Shown here piece after piece: positions 1 to 5,205 of a stretch of 5,205 nucleotides of DNA. Where the stretch lies: the NCBI GenBank assembly GCA_955652845.1, contig CATPBY010000037.1, forward strand, positions 1 through 5,205, given 5' to 3'. The notes under the pieces are model-generated. The model did no database searches and had not been told where the DNA came from. It saw only the letters and a list, made by a program, of their open reading frames with translations. Positions within the stretch are counted from its first letter, which is position 1. Each line of letters starts with the position of its first letter. The stretch comes from an uncultured Terriglobales bacterium (GTDB taxonomy: Bacteria; Acidobacteriota; Terriglobia; Terriglobales; Acidobacteriaceae). The translations under genes were made by a program, and so were the position numbers.

Positions 1-1982
1 ATAATCCACTTATCCCACCAGCTTGAAATCGTGCCGGTGAGCCGCGTCATCCAGCCCGCCGCGTTGACCGTGCCATCGATCACATTGGAGTCAAACCACG
101 AGGAGGCTTCGCCTAAACCCATGACCCCGAGTCGTACGTCTTCCACTTTTCTCCGGCCGGTGAATGCATAGTCGTACGCTTCGTCCACGTAATATTTATT
201 GAGCAGCATTGTGTACACCGGCGGCGCGGCCTCAGCAATGGGTTCGACGTATCCTTTATCCGCGTGGCGATAGGAGCGCCAGGCTAATCCCCAACCGACG
301 GCAGCGGCTGCCAGGGAAAGAAACATCAGCCCGTATTCCACGGGACTGGTGTGCTCTTCTTCTTTGCGTCCGGCAGCGAGTTGAGCGGCCTTTCCTTCCG
401 TTTGCAACACTGCCGCCTCTTTGGCGAATACCGGCTGCAGAAATTTCTCGAAGCGGTCCGAACCGCCCAGACTATGCGGCCAGCCCAGGCAACCGGCGAA
501 GAGAGAGAAAAACGCGAGTATGATCAACGGCGCCGTCATCGACCTGGGCGACTCGTGGATATGATGTTCCACTTCGTGGGTCATACGAGCCCGCCCGTGG
601 AATGTCAGGTACATCAAGCGGAACATGTAGAAAGCGGTCATCAGCGCGGTGCCATATCCGATGAGCCACAGCAGGCGGTAAGCGCCCCCTTCGGCTGACC
701 ACGCCTGCCACAGGATTTCGTCTTTGGAAAAGAATCCGGCAAAGGGGAAAATTCCCGCGATGGCCAGAGTCGCGATAAACATCGTGACATGGGTAATTGG
801 AGTCCGATGATGCAGGTCGCCCATACTGCGCATGTCCTGCTCGCCGCTCATGGCATGGATCACCGATCCCGAGCCGAGGAAGAGCAGCGCTTTGAAAAAC
901 GCGTGGGTGAACACGTGGAACACGCCGGCGGAGAAGGCACCGACGCCAAGAGCCAGGAACATGTATCCGAGCTGGGAAACAGTCGAGTAGGCGAGCACCC
1001 GCTTGATGTCGTTCTGCACCAGTCCGATTGAGGCGGCGAATAAAGCGGTGAGCGCCCCGATAATCGCCACGGTTTTCATCGAGCTCGGCGCCAGCACAAA
1101 CAAGGCATTCGAGCGCGCTACCATGTACACGCCGGCGGTGACCATGGTGGCAGCGTGGATAAGAGCGGAGACCGGCGTGGGGCCTTCCATGGCATCGGGC
1201 AGCCAGACGTAGAGAGGAATCTGAGCGGACTTGCCGCATGCGCCCACGAATAGCAGCAGCGTGGCAGCGGTGATGATTGAATCCCCGATGGCAAAGTGTC
1301 CGCTGCGCGCCAGGTGAGTAACTTCGGTGAATCGCACAGATCCGAAATACCAGGCAATAGTGAACATGCCCAGCAGGAAGCCGGCGTCCCCGATGCGGTT
1401 TACGATGAATGCTTTGTTGGCCGCGGTGCTCGCCGAATGGCGCTGAAAATAGAATCCGATCAGAAGATATGAGCACAGGCCCACGCCTTCCCATCCCACA
1501 AACATAAGCGCGTAGTTGTTGGCCAGGATCAACGTCAGCATGGAGAACATGAACAGGTTCAGGTACCCGAAGAAACGGTAGTAGCCGTGTTCATGCGCCA
1601 TGTAGCCGGTGGAATAAATATGGATCAGCATGCCAACACCGGTGACAAAGAGCAGCCAGATGCTGGACAAAGGATCGAGGAGGAAGCCTGCGTCCGCCTG
1701 GAATGGCGCTGAGGTCTTGCCATCCTGCATTACGTAGTTGAGGTGGCCGGTGTCGGTGCCGAGCCAGGTGTAGACAATGTTCTCGTACGGCTTGCCCGAG
1801 GCGTGCGCGTAGTCTGAGTACTGCCAGACCGCACCACAGGCGAAAAGAAATGCCACCACGACGGTGCCCACGCACACCGCGCTGACCGTAGCCTTCCGCA
1901 GCTTTCGGCCAAAGAAAAACATCAGCACCGCGCCGAAGGCCGGCAGCAGCGGGATCAGATAGATGTGGTCGAGAAAAATCAT
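1..1982 (-). CDS. nuoL: NADH-quinone oxidoreductase subunit L (NuoL, ND5-type antiporter-like subunit), C-terminus cut by window edge
   Basis: NuoL is the distal proton-pumping subunit of the complex I membrane arm, related to MrpA antiporters, with a long lateral helix at the C-terminus. The frame is open from the ATG at 1982 to the left edge, 660 complete codons. It starts MIFLDHIYLIPLLPAFGAVL. Pump residues are present: Glu165 in GWEGVGLCSYLLIGFYFQRH (E. coli Glu144), Lys251 in GACGKSAQIPLYVWLPDAM (Lys229), His276 in SALIHAATMVTAGVY (His254), and Lys420 in GFFSKDEILW (Lys399). The C-terminal part contains the lateral-helix region (LLNKYYVDEAYDYAF) and ends in WWDKWII, so the last segment and final helix are missing. 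It already exceeds the E. coli length (613). A hydrophilic Ala/Glu/Lys-rich stretch lies around 510-545. The ATG has no clear ribosome binding site; the repeat-filled spacer precedes it. Identity is secure. Confidence 0.96.
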   Translation of the reverse strand, partial: MIFLDHIYLIPLLPAFGAVLMFFFGRKLRKATVSAVCVGTVVVAFLFACGAVWQYSDYAHASGKPYENIVYTWLGTDTGHLNYVMQDGKTSAPFQADAGFLLDPLSSIWLLFVTGVGMLIHIYSTGYMAHEHGYYRFFGYLNLFMFSMLTLILANNYALMFVGWEGVGLCSYLLIGFYFQRHSASTAANKAFIVNRIGDAGFLLGMFTIAWYFGSVRFTEVTHLARSGHFAIGDSIITAATLLLFVGACGKSAQIPLYVWLPDAMEGPTPVSALIHAATMVTAGVYMVARSNALFVLAPSSMKTVAIIGALTALFAASIGLVQNDIKRVLAYSTVSQLGYMFLALGVGAFSAGVFHVFTHAFFKALLFLGSGSVIHAMSGEQDMRSMGDLHHRTPITHVTMFIATLAIAGIFPFAGFFSKDEILWQAWSAEGGAYRLLWLIGYGTALMTAFYMFRLMYLTFHGRARMTHEVEHHIHESPRSMTAPLIILAFFSLFAGCLGWPHSLGGSDRFEKFLQPVFAKEAAVLQTEGKAAQLAAGRKEEEHTSPVEYGLMFLSLAAAAVGWGLAWRSYRHADKGYVEPIAEAAPPVYTMLLNKYYVDEAYDYAFTGRRKVEDVRLGVMGLGEASSWFDSNVIDGTVNAAGWMTRLTGTISSWWDKWI

Positions 1983-1993
1983 GTTTAACTGGC

Positions 1994-2048
1994 AGCTTGC
2001 AGCTTTTAGCTGTCAGCTCTTAGCAAAAGCTAAGAGCTAGTAGCTGAC
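1994..2048. repeat. AGCT heptad repeat with perfect 10-bp hairpin in the nuoK-nuoL spacer
   Basis: AGCT occurs at 1994, 2001, 2008 and 2015, exactly every 7 bases; a degenerate AGCA sits at 2022, and after a one-base slip AGCT recurs at 2028, 2035 and 2042, again every 7 bases. Because AGCT is self-complementary, many pairings are possible. The strongest is AGCTCTTAGC (2015-2024) with GCTAAGAGCT (2029-2038), a perfect 10-bp stem with loop AAAA on the plus strand (TTTT in the mRNA sense). An alternative is GTCAGCT (2012-2018) with AGCTGAC (2042-2048). The array fills almost the whole 65-bp spacer. No T-run follows the hairpin on the minus strand, so it is not a convincing intrinsic terminator; an mRNA structure or short tandem repeat element is more likely. 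Confidence 0.75.
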
Positions 2049-2428
2049 TACCATTTCAGCAAATTTATTTCATCCACGTTGACCGTCTCCTTATTGCGGA
2101 AGAAGGCGATCAGTATTCCCAGGCCCACTGCGGCTTCCGCGGCAGCGTCGGTGATCACAAAAATGGCAAATATCTGGCCGTGCAAACCCCAGATCCGCGA
2201 AAACGCTACCAGGTTCAGGTTCACGGCGTTCAGGATCAACTCGATCGACATTAAGACGATGACCACGTTGCGGCGAGTGAGGACGCCGATCACGCCCAGA
2301 ACGAACAGGGCGGCCGCGACGACGAGATAGTGCAGTGTTGTTATCGGTGCTATTGAACTCCTCCCCCAGGGCTGAAGCCCTTCGTTCGTGCCGTCCCTAA
2401 GGGCACGTCTGAAACCGTGCCATTCCAC
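2048..2428 (-). CDS. nuoK: NADH-quinone oxidoreductase subunit K (NuoK, ND4L-type); start uncertain
   Basis: NuoK is the three-helix complex I subunit homologous to MrpC and part of the proton path between NuoJ and the antiporter-like subunits. The core is clear: TM1 LVVAAALFVLG, the cytosolic TRRN loop, TM2 with a membrane Glu (VLMSIELILNAVNLNL), TM3 with DAAAEAAVGLGI, and the tail NVDEINLLKW. The two key glutamates are residues 63 and 98 counted from the GTG at 2428, matching E. coli Glu36 and Glu72. Coordinates here use that GTG, the only ATG/GTG/TTG start in frame before TM1. It gives 126 residues, about 25 more than the usual ~100, and the extra part (with four Arg) is encoded inside an inverted-repeat cluster. 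GGAGG lies only two bases before the GTG. A start at the ATA at 2353 would give 101 residues with glutamates at 38 and 73 and a well-spaced ribosome binding site. Function is secure; the start is not. Confidence 0.94.
   Translation of the reverse strand: MEWHGFRRALRDGTNEGLQPWGRSSIAPITTLHYLVVAAALFVLGVIGVLTRRNVVIVLMSIELILNAVNLNLVAFSRIWGLHGQIFAIFVITDAAAEAAVGLGILIAFFRNKETVNVDEINLLKW
2351..2367 (-). promoter_or_regulatory. Ribosome binding site pointing at an ATA codon, likely true nuoK start
   Basis: On the minus strand GGGGGAGGAG (2367-2358) contains a full GGAGG (2364-2360), six bases before the in-frame codon ATA at 2353-2351. Reading from there gives M/I-A-P-I-T-T-L-H-Y-L, which aligns with the beginning of E. 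coli NuoK (MIPLQHGLIL) and gives a 101-residue protein. No ATG, GTG or TTG is present at this place in frame. Either nuoK starts at a rare AUA codon, or a former ATG has become ATA through mutation or a base-call error, or the upstream GTG is used. Spacing and length favour the 2353 position; which explanation applies is inference. Confidence 0.6.
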
Positions 2429-2469
2429 AACCTCCCTTAGGTGAAGCCAGCGGCAGCAGTTGTGGCTTC
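2368..2469. repeat. Cluster of nested inverted repeats between nuoJ and nuoK
   Basis: Plus-strand pairs visible by eye: AGGGC (2368-2372) with GCCCT (2377-2381), loop TGAA; CGTGCC (2387-2392) with GGCACG (2402-2407), the latter also able to pair with a second CGTGCC (2416-2421), so two hairpins are mutually exclusive; CCACAAC (2425-2431) with GTTGTGG (2459-2465); and GAAGCCA (2443-2449) with TGGCTTC (2463-2469), again overlapping alternatives. No T-run typical of an intrinsic terminator follows on the minus strand, and the operon continues. This looks like a dispersed palindromic intergenic element of the kind I associate with acidobacterial genomes. It overlaps the 5' extension of the nuoK frame. 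Assignment to a named repeat family is not possible from the window alone. Confidence 0.7.
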
Positions 2470-2472
2470 CTC

Positions 2473-2982
2473 TCAGATTCTTTTCTTTGCCATTACTACG
2501 GCTCCGATGATCGCGACCAGTAACAGTAGCGACGCGATCTCGAAGGCAAACATGTAATTCCCATAGAGCAGTACCGCGACCTGCTGCGTGTTGGATCCCT
2601 CAGGCATTGAAATCCCGCGATCGGGAAAAAGTGATTTGCTTTTCGCGAACACAAAGACAAACAGCGCGCCCAGCGCGATGGCCGATGCGAGCCCGATTAT
2701 CCATTGTTTGTTGAACTGCTCTTCTCTCTGCGATTGCTCGATATTGACCAGCATAATTACGAACAGAAAGAGCACCATGATGCCGCCCGCATACAGAATG
2801 ATCTGCACGCCGGCGACAAAAGGAGCATAGAGCATAAGGTACAAAGCGGCCTGAGCCAGCAGCGCCACGATCAGCGCCAGCGCCGAATGCACAGGATTCT
2901 TGCGGGTGATCACCAGCACTCCGCTCAACACGGTGAGCGCGGACAGAAAATAGAAGAAGAAAGTTGTGGCGATAGGCTGCAT
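2473..2982 (-). CDS. nuoJ: NADH-quinone oxidoreductase subunit J (NuoJ, ND6-type)
   Basis: NuoJ is a small complex I membrane subunit placed between NuoH/NuoA and NuoK; its third helix carries the pi-bulge thought to take part in coupling quinone reduction to pumping. The protein has 169 residues, close to the E. coli length of 184, with about five hydrophobic segments (roughly 8-25, 32-52, 58-80, 94-113, 142-164). The diagnostic block is VQIILYAGGIMVLFLFVI (59-76), which includes the pi-bulge helix, followed by MLVNIEQ. A soluble loop (114-137) precedes the last helix (YMFAFEIASLLLLVAIIGAV, 143-162). The ATG at 2982 lies one base after the nuoH stop (TGATATG) and has only a weak purine stretch upstream, so it probably depends on coupling to nuoH. 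After the stop the operon is interrupted by a repeat-rich spacer before nuoK. No nuoI lies between nuoH and this gene. Confidence 0.96.
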   Translation of the reverse strand: MQPIATTFFFYFLSALTVLSGVLVITRKNPVHSALALIVALLAQAALYLMLYAPFVAGVQIILYAGGIMVLFLFVIMLVNIEQSQREEQFNKQWIIGLASAIALGALFVFVFAKSKSLFPDRGISMPEGSNTQQVAVLLYGNYMFAFEIASLLLLVAIIGAVVMAKKRI

Positions 2983-2983
2983 A

Positions 2984-4234
2984 TCAGAGCCACACCCCGG
3001 CCACCGCCGTCAGGATGAGCACGCCGATTCCGAGCGGCAGCAGAACTTTCCATCCCACTCTCATCAGTTGATCGAAGCGGTAGCGGGGAAACGTCCCGCG
3101 ATACCAGATATACATGTACATGGAAAACGCGACTTTCGCGCTGAACCAGAAAATGTCTTGAATGCGGTCGCGCACCGGAGGCACGAACAAAATCAATCCG
3201 ATCAAACCCAGCACTGCGCCAAATCCGGCGAGGCCGATAGTCTGCACGCGGAAATATGGATGCTTCGGCATGCGGATCACGCCCAGGAATGCGATCGCTG
3301 CCAGCAGCAGAAAGCTCAATCCTGGAATCAGCGAAAACACCAGATCCCAGGTTTCGCCGCTCAGCCATGTGGGGAAAGGACGCATCCATCCACCCAGCCA
3401 GAGCGTGACAGCGATCGACGAGACTGCGATCATCGCTGAGTACTCAGCGAGAAAGAACAGCGACCAGCGGAAGCCGCTGTACTCGGTGTGAAAACCGGCG
3501 GTAAGTTCCGATTCCGCTTCCGGCAGATCAAATGGGGCGCGATTAGTTTCGGCCACCATAGCTATGGCAAAGATGCCAAAGGCAATCAGGCCGAGCGGAA
3601 AAAACTTGAATACGAACCAGACATGTTGCGCCTGCTGCGCCTGCACGATGCCAATCATGCTGAGGGTGCCGGTACCGGTCTGATTCAAGCTGGTCATCAG
3701 AACCGCGGACACCACCGCCAATCCCATCGCAATTTCGTAAGAAACCATTTGGGCGCTGGAGCGCAGGGCTCCCATCAGCGGGTAGTGCGAGTTCGACGCC
3801 CATCCCGCCATCACAATTCCCAGCACGCTCAAGGAAGAAACGCCCAGCATGAACAACACACCGATGTTCATGTCAGTCACGGCGTGAGTAGGACCGAAGG
3901 GCACAACGATGAAGACGGTGAAAGCGGTGATCACAACCAGGATGGGAGCCATCCAGAAAACCCAGGGGTCGGCTTCGGCGGGCATGATGTCTTCTTTGAT
4001 CAGGAGCTTGAGGGCATCGGCAATTGGCTGCAACAGACCATGTGGACCAACCCGCATGGGCCCGAGGCGGACCTGCATATGGGCAAGAATCTTGCGCTCC
4101 AGCCAATTCATCGCGATTACGGCGACGGACAGGCCGAGAAAGATGAGCATGATGTAGATCAGCGCCCAAAGCAGGTTCCCCGCCTGTCCCGGGGTGGTGT
4201 CGCTGTGGAGGTACGAGGTAACGTAGTCGAGCAT
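2984..4234 (-). CDS. nuoH: NADH-quinone oxidoreductase subunit H (NuoH, ND1-type)
   Basis: NuoH is the membrane subunit of complex I that docks the peripheral arm, forms the mouth of the quinone tunnel and starts the charged axis leading to the pumps. It has 416 residues and multiple hydrophobic segments. Signatures seen: WLERK (44-48), GPMRVGPHGLLQPIADALK (58-76, the amphipathic quinone-entry region), AETNRAPFDLPEAESEL (228-244) followed by EYSG (251-254), the most diagnostic NuoH block, and near the C-terminus RGTFPRYRFDQLMRVGWK (379-396). It is clearly longer than the E. coli protein (325 residues); extra length is visible around 183-212 (a Gln/Thr-rich stretch with QAQQAQH) and 282-300. 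The ATG overlaps the nuoD stop as TGATG and has GAGGT 9-10 bases upstream at 4248-4244, which supports this start. The stop is one base before nuoJ, so translational coupling on both sides is likely. No frameshift or missing signature was seen. Confidence 0.97.
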   Translation of the reverse strand: MLDYVTSYLHSDTTPGQAGNLLWALIYIMLIFLGLSVAVIAMNWLERKILAHMQVRLGPMRVGPHGLLQPIADALKLLIKEDIMPAEADPWVFWMAPILVVITAFTVFIVVPFGPTHAVTDMNIGVLFMLGVSSLSVLGIVMAGWASNSHYPLMGALRSSAQMVSYEIAMGLAVVSAVLMTSLNQTGTGTLSMIGIVQAQQAQHVWFVFKFFPLGLIAFGIFAIAMVAETNRAPFDLPEAESELTAGFHTEYSGFRWSLFFLAEYSAMIAVSSIAVTLWLGGWMRPFPTWLSGETWDLVFSLIPGLSFLLLAAIAFLGVIRMPKHPYFRVQTIGLAGFGAVLGLIGLILFVPPVRDRIQDIFWFSAKVAFSMYMYIWYRGTFPRYRFDQLMRVGWKVLLPLGIGVLILTAVAGVWL

Positions 4235-5205
4235 CAGCGATCGACCTCGCCAAGCACGATATCCAGCGTACCGATGACTGCGATGACGTCTGCAACCAAT
4301 GCTCCGCGGACCATCATGTCCAAGGCCTGCAGGTTCACGAACGATGGCGGACGCACCCGCACGCGATAAGGTTGAGTCGAACCGTCGCTGACGATGAAGT
4401 ATCCCAGTTCACCCTTGGGCGCTTCGATGGAGTGGTAGATTTCGCCCACTGCTGGTTTTATTACCTTGGCCACCTTGGCCATGATTGGGCCTTCGGGAAT
4501 CTTCCCGACAGCCTGATCGATAATGCGAAGCGATTGCCGCATCTCCTGCATGCGCACCAGATACCGGTCGTAGGTGTCGCCGTTCTGGCCGACAGGAATT
4601 TCGAAATCAAAGTCGGCGTAGGCGGCGTAGGGTTGAGCTTTGCGGAGATCCCACTTCACGCCACTGGCGCGCAACACCGGCCCGGTCACGCCGAGCGCGA
4701 TACACTCCCTGGCGGAAATCTTGCCGACTCCCCTCGTCCGTTCTACCCAGATCCGGTTGGTGGTGAGCAATTCCTCGTACTCATCAATCTTGGGTGCAAC
4801 AAAATCGAGAAACTTTTTCACCTCGCGCTCAAATCCGTCGTAAGTTTCATACAGACATCCGCCGATGCGGAATGCATGCGTCGTGAGGCGGGCGCCACAA
4901 TACTTCTCGAATATTTTGAGGATCTCCTCGCGATCACGGAAGGTATAAAAGAGCGGGGTAATAGCGCCGATGTCGAGGGCATGGGTACCCAGCCAAAGCA
5001 TATGGCTGGCGAGCCGGTTCAGTTCGGTCAGAATTACGCGGATATATTTCGCTCGGGGAGGGGCTTCCACGCTCAATAATTTCTCCACCGCCTCGCAATA
5101 GCCCAATCCGTTTGAGACCGCAGCCACATAGTCCATGCGGTCGACATAAGGATTGAACATGGTGTAGGTGCGGTGCTCAGCGATTTTCTCCACGCCACGA
5201 TGGAG
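4234..5205 (-). CDS. nuoD: NADH-quinone oxidoreductase subunit D (NuoD, 49 kDa subunit), N-terminus cut by window edge
   Basis: NuoD is the peripheral-arm subunit of complex I that forms the quinone-reduction cavity with NuoB and NuoH; it descends from the large subunit of NiFe hydrogenases. The visible 323 residues begin in the frame LHRGVEKIAEHRTY at the right edge, a conserved stretch near the N-terminus of the family, so roughly the first 60 or more residues lie outside the window. The GTG at 5193 is the Val of LHRGVEK and not a start. Further family signatures are YVDRMDY, whose last Tyr probably matches the quinone-contacting Tyr known from Thermus and mammalian homologues, FRDREEILKIFEKYCGAR, GVTGPVLRASGVKWDLRK, and the C-terminal block ending LDIVLGEVDR. 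The stop TGA shares its A with the nuoH ATG. Fusion to NuoC at the missing end cannot be judged. Identity is secure. Confidence 0.97.
   Translation of the reverse strand, partial: LHRGVEKIAEHRTYTMFNPYVDRMDYVAAVSNGLGYCEAVEKLLSVEAPPRAKYIRVILTELNRLASHMLWLGTHALDIGAITPLFYTFRDREEILKIFEKYCGARLTTHAFRIGGCLYETYDGFEREVKKFLDFVAPKIDEYEELLTTNRIWVERTRGVGKISARECIALGVTGPVLRASGVKWDLRKAQPYAAYADFDFEIPVGQNGDTYDRYLVRMQEMRQSLRIIDQAVGKIPEGPIMAKVAKVIKPAVGEIYHSIEAPKGELGYFIVSDGSTQPYRVRVRPPSFVNLQALDMMVRGALVADVIAVIGTLDIVLGEVDR

Noticed and set aside
472..1494. Long minus-strand open frame (340 codons) in another phase inside nuoL
   Set aside because: The translation is Arg/His/Pro-rich with no membrane or known domain pattern, while the overlapping nuoL frame carries all conserved NuoL residues. 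It is a codon-bias shadow.
2015..2038. Intrinsic transcription terminator between nuoK and nuoL
   Set aside because: The 10-bp stem is perfect, but it is AT-rich, has no T-run on the minus strand after it, and belongs to a longer AGCT array; nuoL needs read-through.
2387..2421. Riboswitch or operator in the nuoJ-nuoK spacer because of mutually exclusive hairpins
   Set aside because: No known riboswitch core was recognised, and the arms look like generic repeat palindromes; regulation cannot be supported from sequence alone.
3488..4369. Plus-strand open frame (293 codons) antisense to nuoH and the end of nuoD
   Set aside because: His/Gln/Arg-rich low-complexity translation that spans two conserved genes and their junction; no ribosome binding site or family resemblance.
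4372..5079. Plus-strand open frame (235 codons) antisense to nuoD
   Set aside because: No recognisable domain; fully covered by the conserved NuoD frame on the other strand.
5191..5193. GTG as start codon of nuoD
   Set aside because: The frame continues upstream to the edge as LHRG directly before VEKIAEHRTY, a conserved NuoD motif, so the gene starts outside the window.

Overview
The window holds part of a respiratory complex I (NADH:quinone oxidoreductase, nuo) operon read entirely from the minus strand. In transcription order it contains nuoD (5' end cut off by the window edge), nuoH, nuoJ, nuoK and nuoL (3' end cut off). All five are membrane-domain or quinone-site subunits of the proton-pumping NADH dehydrogenase. 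I see no other protein genes, RNA genes, mobile-element genes or CRISPR arrays, and there is no gene-free stretch over 300 bases.

Layout, right to left: NuoD (5205 to 4234) shares one base with NuoH (4234 to 2984) in a TGATG junction. NuoH is separated by one base from NuoJ (2982 to 2473). A roughly 120-bp stretch of nested inverted repeats then lies between the nuoJ stop and the conserved part of nuoK (stop at 2048). A 65-bp spacer between nuoK and nuoL is filled by an AGCT-based 7-bp-period repeat with a perfect 10-bp hairpin. NuoL runs from 1982 off the left edge.

The proteins would assemble together. NuoD forms the quinone cavity with NuoH, which carries the redox signal into the membrane. 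NuoJ and NuoK link NuoH to the antiporter-like pumps, of which NuoL is the most distal. The window has no nuoE, nuoF or nuoG between nuoD and nuoH and no nuoI between nuoH and nuoJ, so the order D-H-J-K-L departs from the common D-E-F-G-H-I-J-K-L order.

Organism: moderately GC-rich DNA, the style of the proteins (long NuoH, long NuoL), and hairpin-forming intergenic repeats of the GGCACG...CGTGCC and GGGCTGAAGCCC type suggest an acidobacterium (Koribacter/Terriglobia-like). This is a judgement from memory of such genomes, not a database result.

Most of the window is ordinary housekeeping sequence. The parts worth a second look are the two repeat-filled spacers and the start of nuoK. There, a good ribosome binding site leads to ATA, exactly where the family would have ATG, while the only conventional start lies upstream inside the repeat.
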